DNA from: Clostridia bacterium UC5.1-2E3
GTDB lineage: Bacteria; Bacillota; Clostridia; Lachnospirales; Lachnospiraceae
Direction of reading: 5' to 3'
Length of the DNA stretch: 64,000 nt
NCBI GenBank assembly: GCA_001304875.1
Contig: BBZO01000007.1
Location: 58,604 to 122,603 of the forward strand
A program made the position numbers and the translations under genes. Under the pieces are notes generated by a model. That model worked only from the letters and a program-made list of their open reading frames with translations, was not told the origin of the DNA and ran no database searches. Below are positions 49,116 through 58,168 of this stretch, in pieces (position 1 is the first letter of the stretch; each line of letters opens with the position of its first letter).

Positions 49116-49144
49116 CACGGCGCATGTTTAAATAAGAGGTTTCT

Positions 49145-49930
49145 ATGAATAAAGTTAAACGAATGATACACGGTTTTGTCAAATATCGTTATCTGTTGTC
49201 AGAGCTGGTGAAAAAGGGCATCGTCCTCAAGTACAGGCGCTCCTATCTGGGAATTATATGGACGCTGCTGGAACCGTTCCTCAATATGCTGGTTCTGACC
49301 TTCGTTTTCGGTACGCTGTTCGGCAATTCAGACCGGGCATATCCGGTGTATATATTGTCGGGGCGGCTTTTGTATTCCTGCTTTTCACAGGCCACCAAAG
49401 CCAGCCTGCGCTCCATACGTGCCAACAGCGGGATGATCAACAAGGTGTACGTTCCCAAATATCTGTACCCTCTGTCCGGCGTCCTGTATTCCTATGTAAT
49501 ATTTTTGTTTTCGCTGGTTGTTCTGGTGGCGGTTGCGCTGTTTTTAGGCGTCTGGCCCACCTGGCACCTGCTGCTGGCTTTCATTCCGCTTGTCCTGCTT
49601 CTTTTATTTTCACTGGGAATCGGAATGATTCTGGCAACCATGGGCGTATTTTTCCGTGATATGGAGTATCTGTGGGACGTGGCGCTGACGCTTTTAATGT
49701 ATCTGTGCGCCATTTTCTACTATCCGGATCAGTTTGTCGCCGCTGGAAAGGGCTGGGTGTTAAACGGCAACCCGCTGTACTGCATCATCGCTCTGTTCAG
49801 AAGCTGCATTTACGGGACTGCGCTGGATCCATTCCAGCTCGGCTACGCCTCCCTGTGGTGCATCGCGACACTGATCGCAGGAACGTTTATTTTTTACAGA
49901 AAACAGGATAAATTTGTCCTATACATTTAA
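49145..49930 (+). CDS. ABC-2 type polysaccharide exporter permease (TagG-like, type B)
   Basis: Intact, 261 residues with about six membrane segments. Opening [28 protein letters not shown] is the TagG/RfbA-type motif; [19 protein letters not shown] and the terminal KQDKFVLYI are conserved with the permease at 43368. ATG 49145 follows AAGAGG. It forms the second type B exporter in the window with the ATPase at 49951. Confidence 0.93.
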   Translation: MNKVKRMIHGFVKYRYLLSELVKKGIVLKYRRSYLGIIWTLLEPFLNMLVLTFVFGTLFGNSDRAYPVYILSGRLLYSCFSQATKASLRSIRANSGMINKVYVPKYLYPLSGVLYSYVIFLFSLVVLVAVALFLGVWPTWHLLLAFIPLVLLLLFSLGIGMILATMGVFFRDMEYLWDVALTLLMYLCAIFYYPDQFVAAGKGWVLNGNPLYCIIALFRSCIYGTALDPFQLGYASLWCIATLIAGTFIFYRKQDKFVLYI

Positions 49931-49950
49931 TTCTTGGAAAGGGATTTTAC

Positions 49951-50687
49951 ATGGCAGAAAAAGCACTGGAGCTGGACCATGTCGGGATAAAATTCAATCT
50001 CAGCAAAGAGAAAGTGGACAGCCTGAAAGAATATGTCATCAAGCTTTTAAAAAAGGAGCTTCTATATAATGAATTTTGGGCGCTCCAGGACATTTCCTTC
50101 TCCGTGGAGAAAGGGGAACGCCTGGGAATCCTGGGCTTAAACGGAGCCGGGAAAAGCACGCTGTTAAAAATCATCGCCGGCGTCTATAAGCCCACCACCG
50201 GCACCATCACGCGGCGCGGAAAAATTTCACCGCTGCTGGAGCTGGGGGCCGGCTTCGACTCACAGTATACGGGAAGGAAAACATTTTTCTCTACGGCAGT
50301 GTCCTGGGATACTCCCGAAAATATCTTGAGGAAAAATTTGACGAGATCGTGGAGTTTTCCGAGCTGGAAAAATTCATCGACGTCCCCGTCAAAAACTACT
50401 CTTCCGGTATGCGCGCCCGCCTGGGCTTTTCCATCGCCACCATCGCCGACCCGGAAATTCTGATCCTGGACGAGGTGCTGTCCGTCGGCGACGCGAAGTT
50501 TCGCAAAAAGAGCGAGAAAAAGATCATGGAAATGTTCGACCGGGGCGTCACCGTTCTGTTCGTGTCACATTCGCTGGAGCAGGTGCAGAGGCTTTGTGAT
50601 CGGGCGGTTTTGTTGGAGAAGGGGCGAGTGGTGGCGGAAGGGGCGGTTGGGGATGTGGCAGAACAATACATGCAAATGCTTAACTAA
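49951..50687 (+). CDS. ABC exporter ATPase (TagH-like, type B), one frameshift
   Basis: Walker [24 protein letters not shown], signature [13 protein letters not shown], Walker [14 protein letters not shown], then [18 protein letters not shown]. The frame breaks near 50275-50280 (GRKTFF should read GRENIF) and resumes with [17 protein letters not shown] 49951 follows GGAAAGG. About 245 residues, short form. Closely parallel to the ATPase at 44168. Confidence 0.9.
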
Positions 50688-50709
50688 CGCGGATATATGA
50701 GGTGAATTA

Positions 50710-52632
50710 ATGGATTCATTTCCTTTTAAATTTTCTATTGTTATAGCAGTTTATAATGTAGCTCCTTTTCTTTCTGAAGCCATAGACAGCTTAATCAAAC
50801 AGGATATTAATTTTCAAGACAATGTGGAAATAATTCTCGTTGATGACGGATCCGACGACGGCTCTGGAAGTATATGTGATAGCTACCACAATTCGTACCC
50901 AGAAAACATTACGACTATACATCAAAATAACCGCGGCGTATCCGCCGCCCGAAACGAGGGCCTTAAACATGTAACCGGCGAATACGTGAATTTTCTGGAT
51001 GGAGACGATAAACTCTCTCCCAACACATTATCCTGCGTTTACCGATACTTTCAATTATGGCCTACCGTGCCTATGATAGCGATTCCTCTGCGTTTTTTTG
51101 ACGGGCGAACCGGGGAACACGGATTGAACTATAAATTCGCAAAAGGCTCCCGTGTGATTGATCTTCTGGAAGAATATCAAAATCCTCAGCTTTCATTATC
51201 CTCGGCCTTTATTAAACATCAGCTTGCCCGCATAATCACCTTCGATGAGCGCTTAGTTACTGCGGAAGACGCAAAAGTAATCCTTCAGCTTCTCCTCGAA
51301 GAGCCGCGCTATGGTGTCGTACAAGAGCCAACCTACTGGTATCGCCGAAGAACCGGTGGAGAGGCTTCTGCCATCCAGCAGTCTCACCATACACGCGCAT
51401 GGTATATAAACTACATGGAATATTTCGCCAAATGGGTAGTCCATTCAACCCGAACAACCGATGACCATATTCCTTTATTTGCACAGTATACATTAATGTA
51501 TGATCTTCAATGGCGTTTTAAAGCCGAAGAATCACCAGATGCAATTTTAAACGTACCAGAACAGCAGGAATATTTTAAAACTTTGAGAGATGTGATCCGC
51601 TACATCGACGATATGGTCATTCTTGAGCAGAAGAACCTTACAACAGAATATAAATTATATATATTACAGGAAAAATACGGCTGTGATCCACATTGGATAA
51701 AAACGGGTAACGATATCTTTTACTATGTAAAAGATCAGTTTATTTATTGTCAATCCCAGAAACCTGTACAAATTGAATTTATTACTTTTTCCAATGGTGC
51801 ACTCCAAATTGAAGCAAAATACACCCAATTTTGTGTCTTTGATGAACGACCAAATTGGTTCTTTAAAGTAAATGATCGCTTTTATGAGTGCAAACCAACA
51901 GAACGCAATCAGAAATTTTTAACCCAGGGTAAGCTGATCGGTTTTGAACAGGGCTTTTCCTGTGTGATTCCACTGGATAAAAAAGAAGCATATACGATTA
52001 CTTTATATTGCTATGCGGACAACTTATACGTTGAGCAGAAGCAAATCAGTTTCGGTAAATTTTCACCCCTGCAAAAAACGATCTGGAGCTCTTATTATGC
52101 TTCCAGCAGTTTTATTTTAACCTATCGGAAAAACAGACTGCTGCTGAATCCCTATACATATATCGCTCATGTTCACAGGGAACTGTCCTATTTAAAAGCT
52201 TTGTGGATGCATAAGGATATTGCAGCAAAAAAGGCGATTATTTTGCGCACCGCATATTACTTTAGAAAGCTACTACCATCCAAAGAGACCTGGCTGATTT
52301 CTGACCGAATCGACAAGGCCGATGATAACGGAGAAGCGCTTTTTAAATATTTGTCCGCACATCACAGAAAACAACTGAGATTTTATTTTGCAATCAATGC
52401 AAATGCTCCCGATCGTCATCGTTTGAGATCGTATGGAAAAGTGATTCCCTTTAACGGCTGGAGATATAAATGGCTGTATCTATGCGGCGCTAAAATCATC
52501 TCCTCCCAGGGTGAGGATTATGTATACAGACCTTTTCAAAAAAATACGGTTTATTACAGTGATTTGGTTCAGACCAGCATACATGCTCGTATCTCTGACC
52601 GCAAACACTTTTATCACACCAAAAAAGATTAG
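50710..52632 (+). CDS. Glycosyltransferase family 2 with a TagF-type N-terminal domain at its C-terminus, apparently truncated
   Basis: 640 residues in one frame. GT-A domain: FSIVIAVYNVAPFLSEAIDS, ILVDDGSDDGSGSICD, RGVSAARNEGLKH and NFLDGDDKLSP. A central beta-rich region follows (residues about 340-460), then a segment that looks like the first part of a CDP-glycerol transferase (TWLISDRIDKADDNGEALF, LYLCGAKIISSQGEDYVYRPF at about 585-605). In complete two-domain enzymes the HG and DYSS motifs come after this; here the protein stops within 30 residues. So the transferase half is probably missing and the gene may be a deletion product. ATG 50710 follows GAGGTG. Confidence 0.8.
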   Translation: MDSFPFKFSIVIAVYNVAPFLSEAIDSLIKQDINFQDNVEIILVDDGSDDGSGSICDSYHNSYPENITTIHQNNRGVSAARNEGLKHVTGEYVNFLDGDDKLSPNTLSCVYRYFQLWPTVPMIAIPLRFFDGRTGEHGLNYKFAKGSRVIDLLEEYQNPQLSLSSAFIKHQLARIITFDERLVTAEDAKVILQLLLEEPRYGVVQEPTYWYRRRTGGEASAIQQSHHTRAWYINYMEYFAKWVVHSTRTTDDHIPLFAQYTLMYDLQWRFKAEESPDAILNVPEQQEYFKTLRDVIRYIDDMVILEQKNLTTEYKLYILQEKYGCDPHWIKTGNDIFYYVKDQFIYCQSQKPVQIEFITFSNGALQIEAKYTQFCVFDERPNWFFKVNDRFYECKPTERNQKFLTQGKLIGFEQGFSCVIPLDKKEAYTITLYCYADNLYVEQKQISFGKFSPLQKTIWSSYYASSSFILTYRKNRLLLNPYTYIAHVHRELSYLKALWMHKDIAAKKAIILRTAYYFRKLLPSKETWLISDRIDKADDNGEALFKYLSAHHRKQLRFYFAINANAPDRHRLRSYGKVIPFNGWRYKWLYLCGAKIISSQGEDYVYRPFQKNTVYYSDLVQTSIHARISDRKHFYHTKKD

Positions 52633-52651
52633 AATAAAAAGGAGGTTACAT

Positions 52652-53374
52652 ATGGAAAATTTAAAATGTGCTGCATTATTAACAGGCCGAGGAAATAACA
52701 CATTGGCAGATAAAAACGTACGAGATGTTCTCGGACATCCTGTACTTTACTATCCCGCCAACTCTGCCAGAAAATCTGCTTCAATTTCAGATTTCTGGTG
52801 TAGCAGTGACGACGAGAAAATCCTATCTGCCGCCGAAGTTCTGGGATATAAACGGATTGTACGTCCGTCAGAATTGGCACTCCCTACTTCCCAGCATAAG
52901 GATTGTATCCTGCACGGATTAAAAGTTATGGAGCAAGCTGGCCAACTTCCAGATATCGTAGTCGTCCTCCTCGCAAATAACGTAACGGTAACAGCGCAAT
53001 GGATCACCGAATGCGTTGAAATAATGAAAAAAGACATGAGTATCTCTGCAGTAATTCCGGTTTACGAGGACAATGATCACCATCCGCTCAGAGCGAAAAG
53101 CCTAAATTCTGATGGTTCCCTGTCCATGTATGAGAAAAATATCACTGGTAAAATATCCACCAATCGCCAGGATCTTCCCGCCTGCTATTTCTGCGCACAC
53201 AATTTCTGGGTTCTTAACGTAGAAACGGTTCTGGCCGACCAGGGCGGACAGCAGCCCTGGGATTTCATGGGGAACAAAATTATTCCTTATGTGATTGATG
53301 AATCTCTCGATATTCACCATGAAGAAGACTTATTCCTTGCAAGCAGGTGGATTAAGAAAAATTATGTTGATTAA
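52652..53374 (+). CDS. NeuA-like CMP-acylneuraminate/nonulosonate-type cytidylyltransferase
   Basis: Intact, 240 residues; ATG 52652 behind AAGGAGG. The N-terminal ALLTGRGNNTLADKNVRDVLG fits the acylneuraminate cytidylyltransferase loop, followed by FWCSSDDEKILSAAE, RPSELALPTSQHKDCILHGL and DIVVVLLANNVTVTAQWI. Enzymes of this family make CMP-sialic acid or other CMP-activated acids. No NeuB/NeuC or other nonulosonate synthesis gene is in the window, so the substrate is unclear and it could activate a different acid or polyol. It is followed at 18 bp by an MptE-like gene. Confidence 0.82.
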   Translation: MENLKCAALLTGRGNNTLADKNVRDVLGHPVLYYPANSARKSASISDFWCSSDDEKILSAAEVLGYKRIVRPSELALPTSQHKDCILHGLKVMEQAGQLPDIVVVLLANNVTVTAQWITECVEIMKKDMSISAVIPVYEDNDHHPLRAKSLNSDGSLSMYEKNITGKISTNRQDLPACYFCAHNFWVLNVETVLADQGGQQPWDFMGNKIIPYVIDESLDIHHEEDLFLASRWIKKNYVD

Positions 53375-53391
53375 ATATATGGAGTAGTTAT

Positions 53392-54101
53392 ATGCCTAAA
53401 AGCTTAGAAGATTTTAAAAATAAATACAGCGGGAAGCGATGCTTTATTATTGGAAACGGTCCAAGCCTAAAAATGGAGGATCTAAATACTTTAGCCGCTA
53501 ATAATGAATATTCTTTTGGTGCAAACCGTATTTACATTTCATTCCAGGATACTTTTTGGCGTCCGACTTTCTATTGTATTCAAGATGGCGCTATGATAAA
53601 GCAATATCATAAAGAGATAGAAAAACTAAAAATAAAATATAAGTTTATCTCTGATTATGCATTAAAAAAACTGGGGGACAAAAATTTTCATACTGCATAC
53701 ATGTTCCATTTGAATCCTAAACGATATTATCCGTATTACCCTGGCTTTTCAACTGATATTGCAAAAGAAATCCATGAAGGTTTTACAGTCACATACGCCG
53801 AAATGCAGATTGCTACATATATGGGTTTCAAAAATATATATCTTCTCGGAGTAGATTTTAATTATGCCAAAGCCATAGATATTTCTGGAAATATTGTGGA
53901 TAGTGGCGGCAAGGATTATTTTAGCGATCAATATATTAAAGAAAAACGAAAAACGAAAATATTCCTCAATTACACAACTCCCTGCAAGCCTACAAAAAAG
54001 CAGAACTATATTCCAGAAGGAATGATTTTCGTATTTTTAATGCAACACGTGGCGGAAAACTTGAAGTGTTCGAACGAGTTGATTTCGATTCTTTATTTTA
54101 G
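53392..54101 (+). CDS. MptE-like / DUF115-type protein of capsule clusters, frameshift near the end
   Basis: About 236 residues. CFIIGNGPSLKMEDLNTL near the N-terminus is the nucleotide- or pterin-binding loop of the 6-hydroxymethylpterin pyrophosphokinase MptE-like fold; FTVTYAEMQIATYMGFKNIYLLGVDFNY is the conserved core. A base is lost near 53980; the corrected tail reads AYKKAELYSRRN, FRIFNATRGGKLEVFERVDF and ends TAG 54099-54101, as in family members. These proteins are often encoded in surface-polysaccharide loci and may be glycosyl- or pyrophosphate-transferases; the role is not established. Confidence 0.8.
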
Positions 54102-54149
54102 ATTAGAGTAGGAGGAAACGCTGTTCAGAATAGGAATGGCCAAAATACA

Positions 54150-55808
54150 ATGAATATAAAAGTTTCTGTGATTGTCCCTGTATACAATGTAGAAGAATAT
54201 GTTTCTCACGCGATTAACTCATTATTAAACCAGACATTATCAGATATTGAAATTATTGCTGTAGATGATGGTTCAACAGATGGAAGCGGTAAAATTTTAG
54301 ATCAATATGCCCAGAAATATCCAGAACAAGTCAGAGTGATTCATATCGAAAATTCCGGGGCTGGAAACGCAAGAAATGAGGGCTTGAAAGAAGCCCGTGG
54401 AAAATACATTGGCTTTCTGGATAGTGACGACTGGGCAAAAGAAAACATGTTTGAAGTCCTTTATAACAAAGCGGAGGAGGGCTATGACATAGTAATATGC
54501 AATTCAGCACGAGTCCGCTATGAAAATGATTCGCAAGAAATGGAAGTTAAAGCCTATCGAGGCGCAACTCCCATTTCTACGGATGAGTTTATAAAAAGAG
54601 CTTATTACACAGCCGCAGCTTGGAATAAGCTATTCTCTCACGAATTTTTAAAAAAGGCTAATGTATATTTTCCCACCATACCCTATGAAGATTTTGGATT
54701 CGCACCTACGCTTCTAACTTATGCATCAAAAATTGCATACATCGACTATAAATTATATTACTACCGAGTCCGAGAAAATTCTGTCACATGGAGCCGCTCC
54801 CATGACGACTTTGTATTATATCAAATTGATGCCTTCCAATACTGTTTAGATAATTGTAATCCAGAAAAACGGGATCTTATGCTATATGCAGTAATCATAC
54901 AACTATGTGAAAATATAGCTGCTTTCCCTCAATATGAATGGTATTTCAGGCAATATTTAACATCTATGCAAAATGAAGTTAGTAAAAACTACTATTTACA
55001 GACTACACTAAAAAAAGATGTTCTGGAAAATATTTTTATTGCGCCGGAAATCCCTCCGATTATACACATTTTCTGTATCAGCCGCAATATGCCAAACGAG
55101 GAACTTAATTACATATATGAGACATTTCCTCAATTTTCTATAAAAATTTGGAATGAGGATAATTTCCATATTGACGATTATCCATTTTTACAGGTTGCAT
55201 TAGAACATGGTGATTACGATTTTATAAATGATTATGCAAAATTAGAGGTTCTGTATCGCGAAGGTGGAATTGTCATTGATCCATATATACATTTAAAAAA
55301 ACGCTTTACATGTTGCCTAAAACATAAACTCGTATTTGGTTCAATATGTAAGGATCAAATTCATACACATATAATTGCTGCATTTCCTAAGCAGGATTTT
55401 ATTTTGAATTTAATAGCTACATATCATTATAACCCGTACAGAGATGAATTTTTATCCCTTGCATCACGTATCAGAGATTGCCTGTTCACATTGACCCAGT
55501 GGAGAGTTTCCGGCCAATCCCAATACATTCCACACTTGCAGTTAGCAATACTATCGCCGGCTCAGTTATTGTATCCGTTAGATATAAAAAGAAATCTAGC
55601 TGTGTACTGTGGCGAAGAAGACAAAAAGGCTTTTTATCAACAGTCTGCCTGCGATGAATATTGCGCCAAATGGAATGGCAATACCATATCTGATAAAACC
55701 GTGAAAGAATTGCAAAAGAGAATAACTTCTTATCAACAATCAACTTGTTGGAAGATAACTCGTCCTATCCGAATTATAGGAGATATTATTAAACAATTCA
55801 AAAAATAA
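54150..55808 (+). CDS. Two-domain glycosyltransferase: GT2 plus GT32-like domain with altered DxD
   Basis: Intact, 552 residues. Residues about 1-270 are GT-A family 2: VSVIVPVYNVEEYVSHAINS, AVDDGSTDGSGKILDQY, AGNARNEGL, GFLDSDDWAKE. From about 300 a second domain resembles GT32 / OCH1-type capsular transferases (IPPIIHIFCISRNMPNEEL, IKIWNEDNF, DFINDYAKLEVLYREGGIVID). In GT32 the catalytic site is normally GG-I-Y-x-D-x-D; here it is GGIVIDPYIH, so the second acidic residue is absent. The second domain may have lost activity. It builds the repeat unit of the cluster that starts at 46912. Confidence 0.87.
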   Translation: MNIKVSVIVPVYNVEEYVSHAINSLLNQTLSDIEIIAVDDGSTDGSGKILDQYAQKYPEQVRVIHIENSGAGNARNEGLKEARGKYIGFLDSDDWAKENMFEVLYNKAEEGYDIVICNSARVRYENDSQEMEVKAYRGATPISTDEFIKRAYYTAAAWNKLFSHEFLKKANVYFPTIPYEDFGFAPTLLTYASKIAYIDYKLYYYRVRENSVTWSRSHDDFVLYQIDAFQYCLDNCNPEKRDLMLYAVIIQLCENIAAFPQYEWYFRQYLTSMQNEVSKNYYLQTTLKKDVLENIFIAPEIPPIIHIFCISRNMPNEELNYIYETFPQFSIKIWNEDNFHIDDYPFLQVALEHGDYDFINDYAKLEVLYREGGIVIDPYIHLKKRFTCCLKHKLVFGSICKDQIHTHIIAAFPKQDFILNLIATYHYNPYRDEFLSLASRIRDCLFTLTQWRVSGQSQYIPHLQLAILSPAQLLYPLDIKRNLAVYCGEEDKKAFYQQSACDEYCAKWNGNTISDKTVKELQKRITSYQQSTCWKITRPIRIIGDIIKQFKK

Positions 55809-55823
55809 AAGGAGTGAAAAACA

Positions 55824-56819
55824 TTGAAGTTACTCAGTGTAATTATTCCAGTATATAACGTAGAACAGTATCTGGAACGCTGTGTGTTAAGTGTCGTATA
55901 TCAAACGTATCATAATTTGGAGATCCTGTTAATTGATGATGGCTCCCAGGATCAGTCAGGAAAAATTTGCGACCAGCTTTCTCAGAAATACAAACGGATT
56001 CGAGTAATACATAAAAAAAATGAAGGTTTAAGTGATGCGCGCAATAAAGGACTGGATCTGGCAAAAGGTGAATATATTACCTTTCTTGACAGTGACGACT
56101 ATATACATCCAGAAACCTATTCAATTTTAATCTCTCAGCTGGAAACTGCGAACGCAGACATCGTTGAAGGAAAAATATTAAAAGTCTATTCTAATCCTCC
56201 GCTGATACGAAAAATAGAAACTGCACAAATTATTCAAATGAATCGCGATGAAGCGATGCTATCAAGTTATGACTGGAAATATTTTACTGCCATTGTATGT
56301 AACAAAATTTATAAGCGAAACATAGTTGAAAATAAACAATTTCCAGTAGGCAAATACCATGAAGACGAGTTTTTCTGTCACGAAACATTATACCGCGCAC
56401 AAAAACTTATCCATGTGAACGCAGAATTCTATTATTACCAGCAACGTCCCAACAGTATCATGTCATCAGAGTTTAATATTCGACATGTTGATGCGATTGA
56501 AGCCTTTAAAAACCGACTAGAATTTTTCAAAGGAAAAAATGATGTTCTTTATACAAGAGGCTGTTTAAGAATTGTAGAGTATACCTTAGAAAAAATGCAA
56601 TATTTAACAACCACGAATCATGCAACGTGGAAACAAAGGAAACCTCTATATTATGCTTGCGGAAGAGCATTTCAATCTTTAGATAAAGAAATTGTACAGG
56701 TATACGAAGACACGCGGAAAAATTCGAAGCACAAACTTTTTGAAGTAAAATTGCTGCGATTTAGCCCTTTCTTATTCCACTATATTTATCTAATATACAA
56801 AAAATACGGTAAAAAATGA
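55824..56819 (+). CDS. Glycosyltransferase family 2 (TTG start)
   Basis: Intact, 331 residues. LLSVIIPVYNVEQYLERCVL, LIDDGSQDQSGKICDQ, EGLSDARNKGLDLA, TFLDSDDYIHPE, and DEFFCHETLYRA in the acceptor half. The start is TTG 55824 behind AAAGGAGTG at good spacing; the first in-frame ATG lies deep inside the domain. It is the last gene of the plus-strand cluster. Confidence 0.9.
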   Translation: MKLLSVIIPVYNVEQYLERCVLSVVYQTYHNLEILLIDDGSQDQSGKICDQLSQKYKRIRVIHKKNEGLSDARNKGLDLAKGEYITFLDSDDYIHPETYSILISQLETANADIVEGKILKVYSNPPLIRKIETAQIIQMNRDEAMLSSYDWKYFTAIVCNKIYKRNIVENKQFPVGKYHEDEFFCHETLYRAQKLIHVNAEFYYYQQRPNSIMSSEFNIRHVDAIEAFKNRLEFFKGKNDVLYTRGCLRIVEYTLEKMQYLTTTNHATWKQRKPLYYACGRAFQSLDKEIVQVYEDTRKNSKHKLFEVKLLRFSPFLFHYIYLIYKKYGKK

Positions 56820-56893
56820 TATAATCCTAAATACGTAAATGAATTTAATTTATCGAGCTCTTGAGATAAAAATTATAAACAGTTATGTTCAAA

Positions 56894-56933
56894 GAGGGAG
56901 CTCTCCAAAACATACGGTTTTGAAGTCTCCCTC
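56894..56933 (+). terminator. Possible terminator hairpin after the polysaccharide cluster
   Basis: GAGGGAG (56894-56900) pairs with CTCCCTC (56927-56933), with an inner CAAAAC / GTTTTG pair closing the loop. The downstream sequence is pyrimidine-rich but has no clear T run. Confidence 0.45.
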
Positions 56934-56960
56934 CAGTTCTCTCGCTATACTACTCTTCTC

Positions 56961-57110
56961 TTATATAAATTCTTTCAAAAGTCTCTTACACAACTCCAGA
57001 TTATCCAATTCCACATTCTCCCCCTCCGGACGTTTATAGAATAGATAATAAAATTTCTCTCTGTATCTTTCTTTCGACTCCAATGACGGCCAACTCCTTT
57101 CCCACCAATA
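56961..57110 (-). pseudogene. Possible C-terminal gene remnant
   Basis: On the minus strand, an open frame of about 50 codons reads WWERSWPSLESKERYREKF, YYLFYKRPEGENVELDNLEL and CKRLLKEFI and stops at 56961-56963. Its composition is protein-like, but there is no start codon with a ribosome binding site and I do not recognise the family. It could be the end of a lost gene. Confidence 0.3.
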
Positions 57111-57195
57111 TCATTATATATTTTTATATAAATTTATCTCCCGATAATCTTAGGAAGCGGGGGCCCCTCCTCCCCCCGCTTCCTCTCCGTCCTCC

Positions 57196-58139
57196 CTATC
57201 CCAATGGAACCCGCTTCCACTGCTCAAACGCCTCCCGCATAATCGTTACCGCGCTCTGATATGTTTTCTGCGTATCCTCCGTATAACAGTCAAAATTAAA
57301 ACAGAACATCGAAAGAGCGCATACCTTCCCCGTCGCGGTCACTGCGGCTACATTTCTGGCCACTGCGTCCAGTTCCTGGCCATAGGGAACATTTTTGCTG
57401 TAGGAAGGAATATACTCATGTTTCAGAATATCCGCATCCACCGATACATAGATCGCGTCCACCCGGTCTGCCAGCTCGTCGATCTTCTTCCTCCAGGTCT
57501 CTCCTGATGCAAATTCACTGGCATCCAGCTTTACAATTCCGGCAGAAATCAGATTGTGGCCTGTTTCCTCATCCAGAATGCGAATATCGCTGGCTATGAT
57601 ATCCTCTCCTCTGCACGGAATCTTAAGACCACAGACACGTTCCCGATACTCGCGGAGGGCATCATCCGCAATGCCGCTCAGCGTCGATAATGGCACCGAG
57701 ACAAGTCTTGTCGACGAAACCGCCGACTTCCCGGGGATCCTGCAATCTGCGTGCGCATCAATCCAGACAACGCCGATTTTTTATCTTCCCCGATCGCCCT
57801 CTGCAGCCCTCCGGCTATCGCAGGGGCATAATTACAGTAGCCGCCTGCAAACAGCACTGCATTTCCCCGGCTCGCCGCAGAAAAAACTGCATCCGATGCA
57901 TTTCTCGTCAGCCCCTCATACGGTGCATATTGCCTGTACTTCTGATAATCCAGATCCTCAATAAATACTGGCACTCCCATCGTCTGAAACACCCCGCTGT
58001 CCGTATACGCATCGATCTCCCGGTGTTTCAGCTGCTTTATCTTGGAATGAAACACCGGCACACCGTCTGCAGCCTCTACATCCCATGCATTATAGCAATA
58101 CGGACACCCTATCACAGTCAATCCACTCACTGGTCTCAT
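57196..58139 (-). CDS. Ureohydrolase (arginase/agmatinase/formimidoylglutamase) family protein, one frameshift
   Basis: About 314 residues. Metal-binding motifs of the arginase fold: AVLFAGGYCNYAPAI, WIDAHADCRIPG (seen after the frame change near 57695-57740) and YVSVDADILKHEYIP. The histidines and aspartates of the first two motifs are partly unusual (GGYCN in place of GGDHS), so the substrate may not be arginine or agmatine. ATG 58139 is preceded by AAAGGATTGG. The gene follows gltS on the same strand with a 29-bp gap and is probably co-transcribed with it. Confidence 0.82.
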
Positions 58140-58168
58140 CACAGTCACCAATCCTTTTTCGTATAGAA

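Larger units (their letters stand above)
56820..57195. other. Intergenic region between the last polysaccharide gene and the ureohydrolase
   Basis: About 375 bases. It holds a hairpin at 56894-56933 and, on the minus strand, a short open frame (56961-57110) that looks like a gene remnant. Near 57160-57190 is a C/G-rich stretch (GGGGGCCCC). No complete gene or RNA was recognised. Confidence 0.5.
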
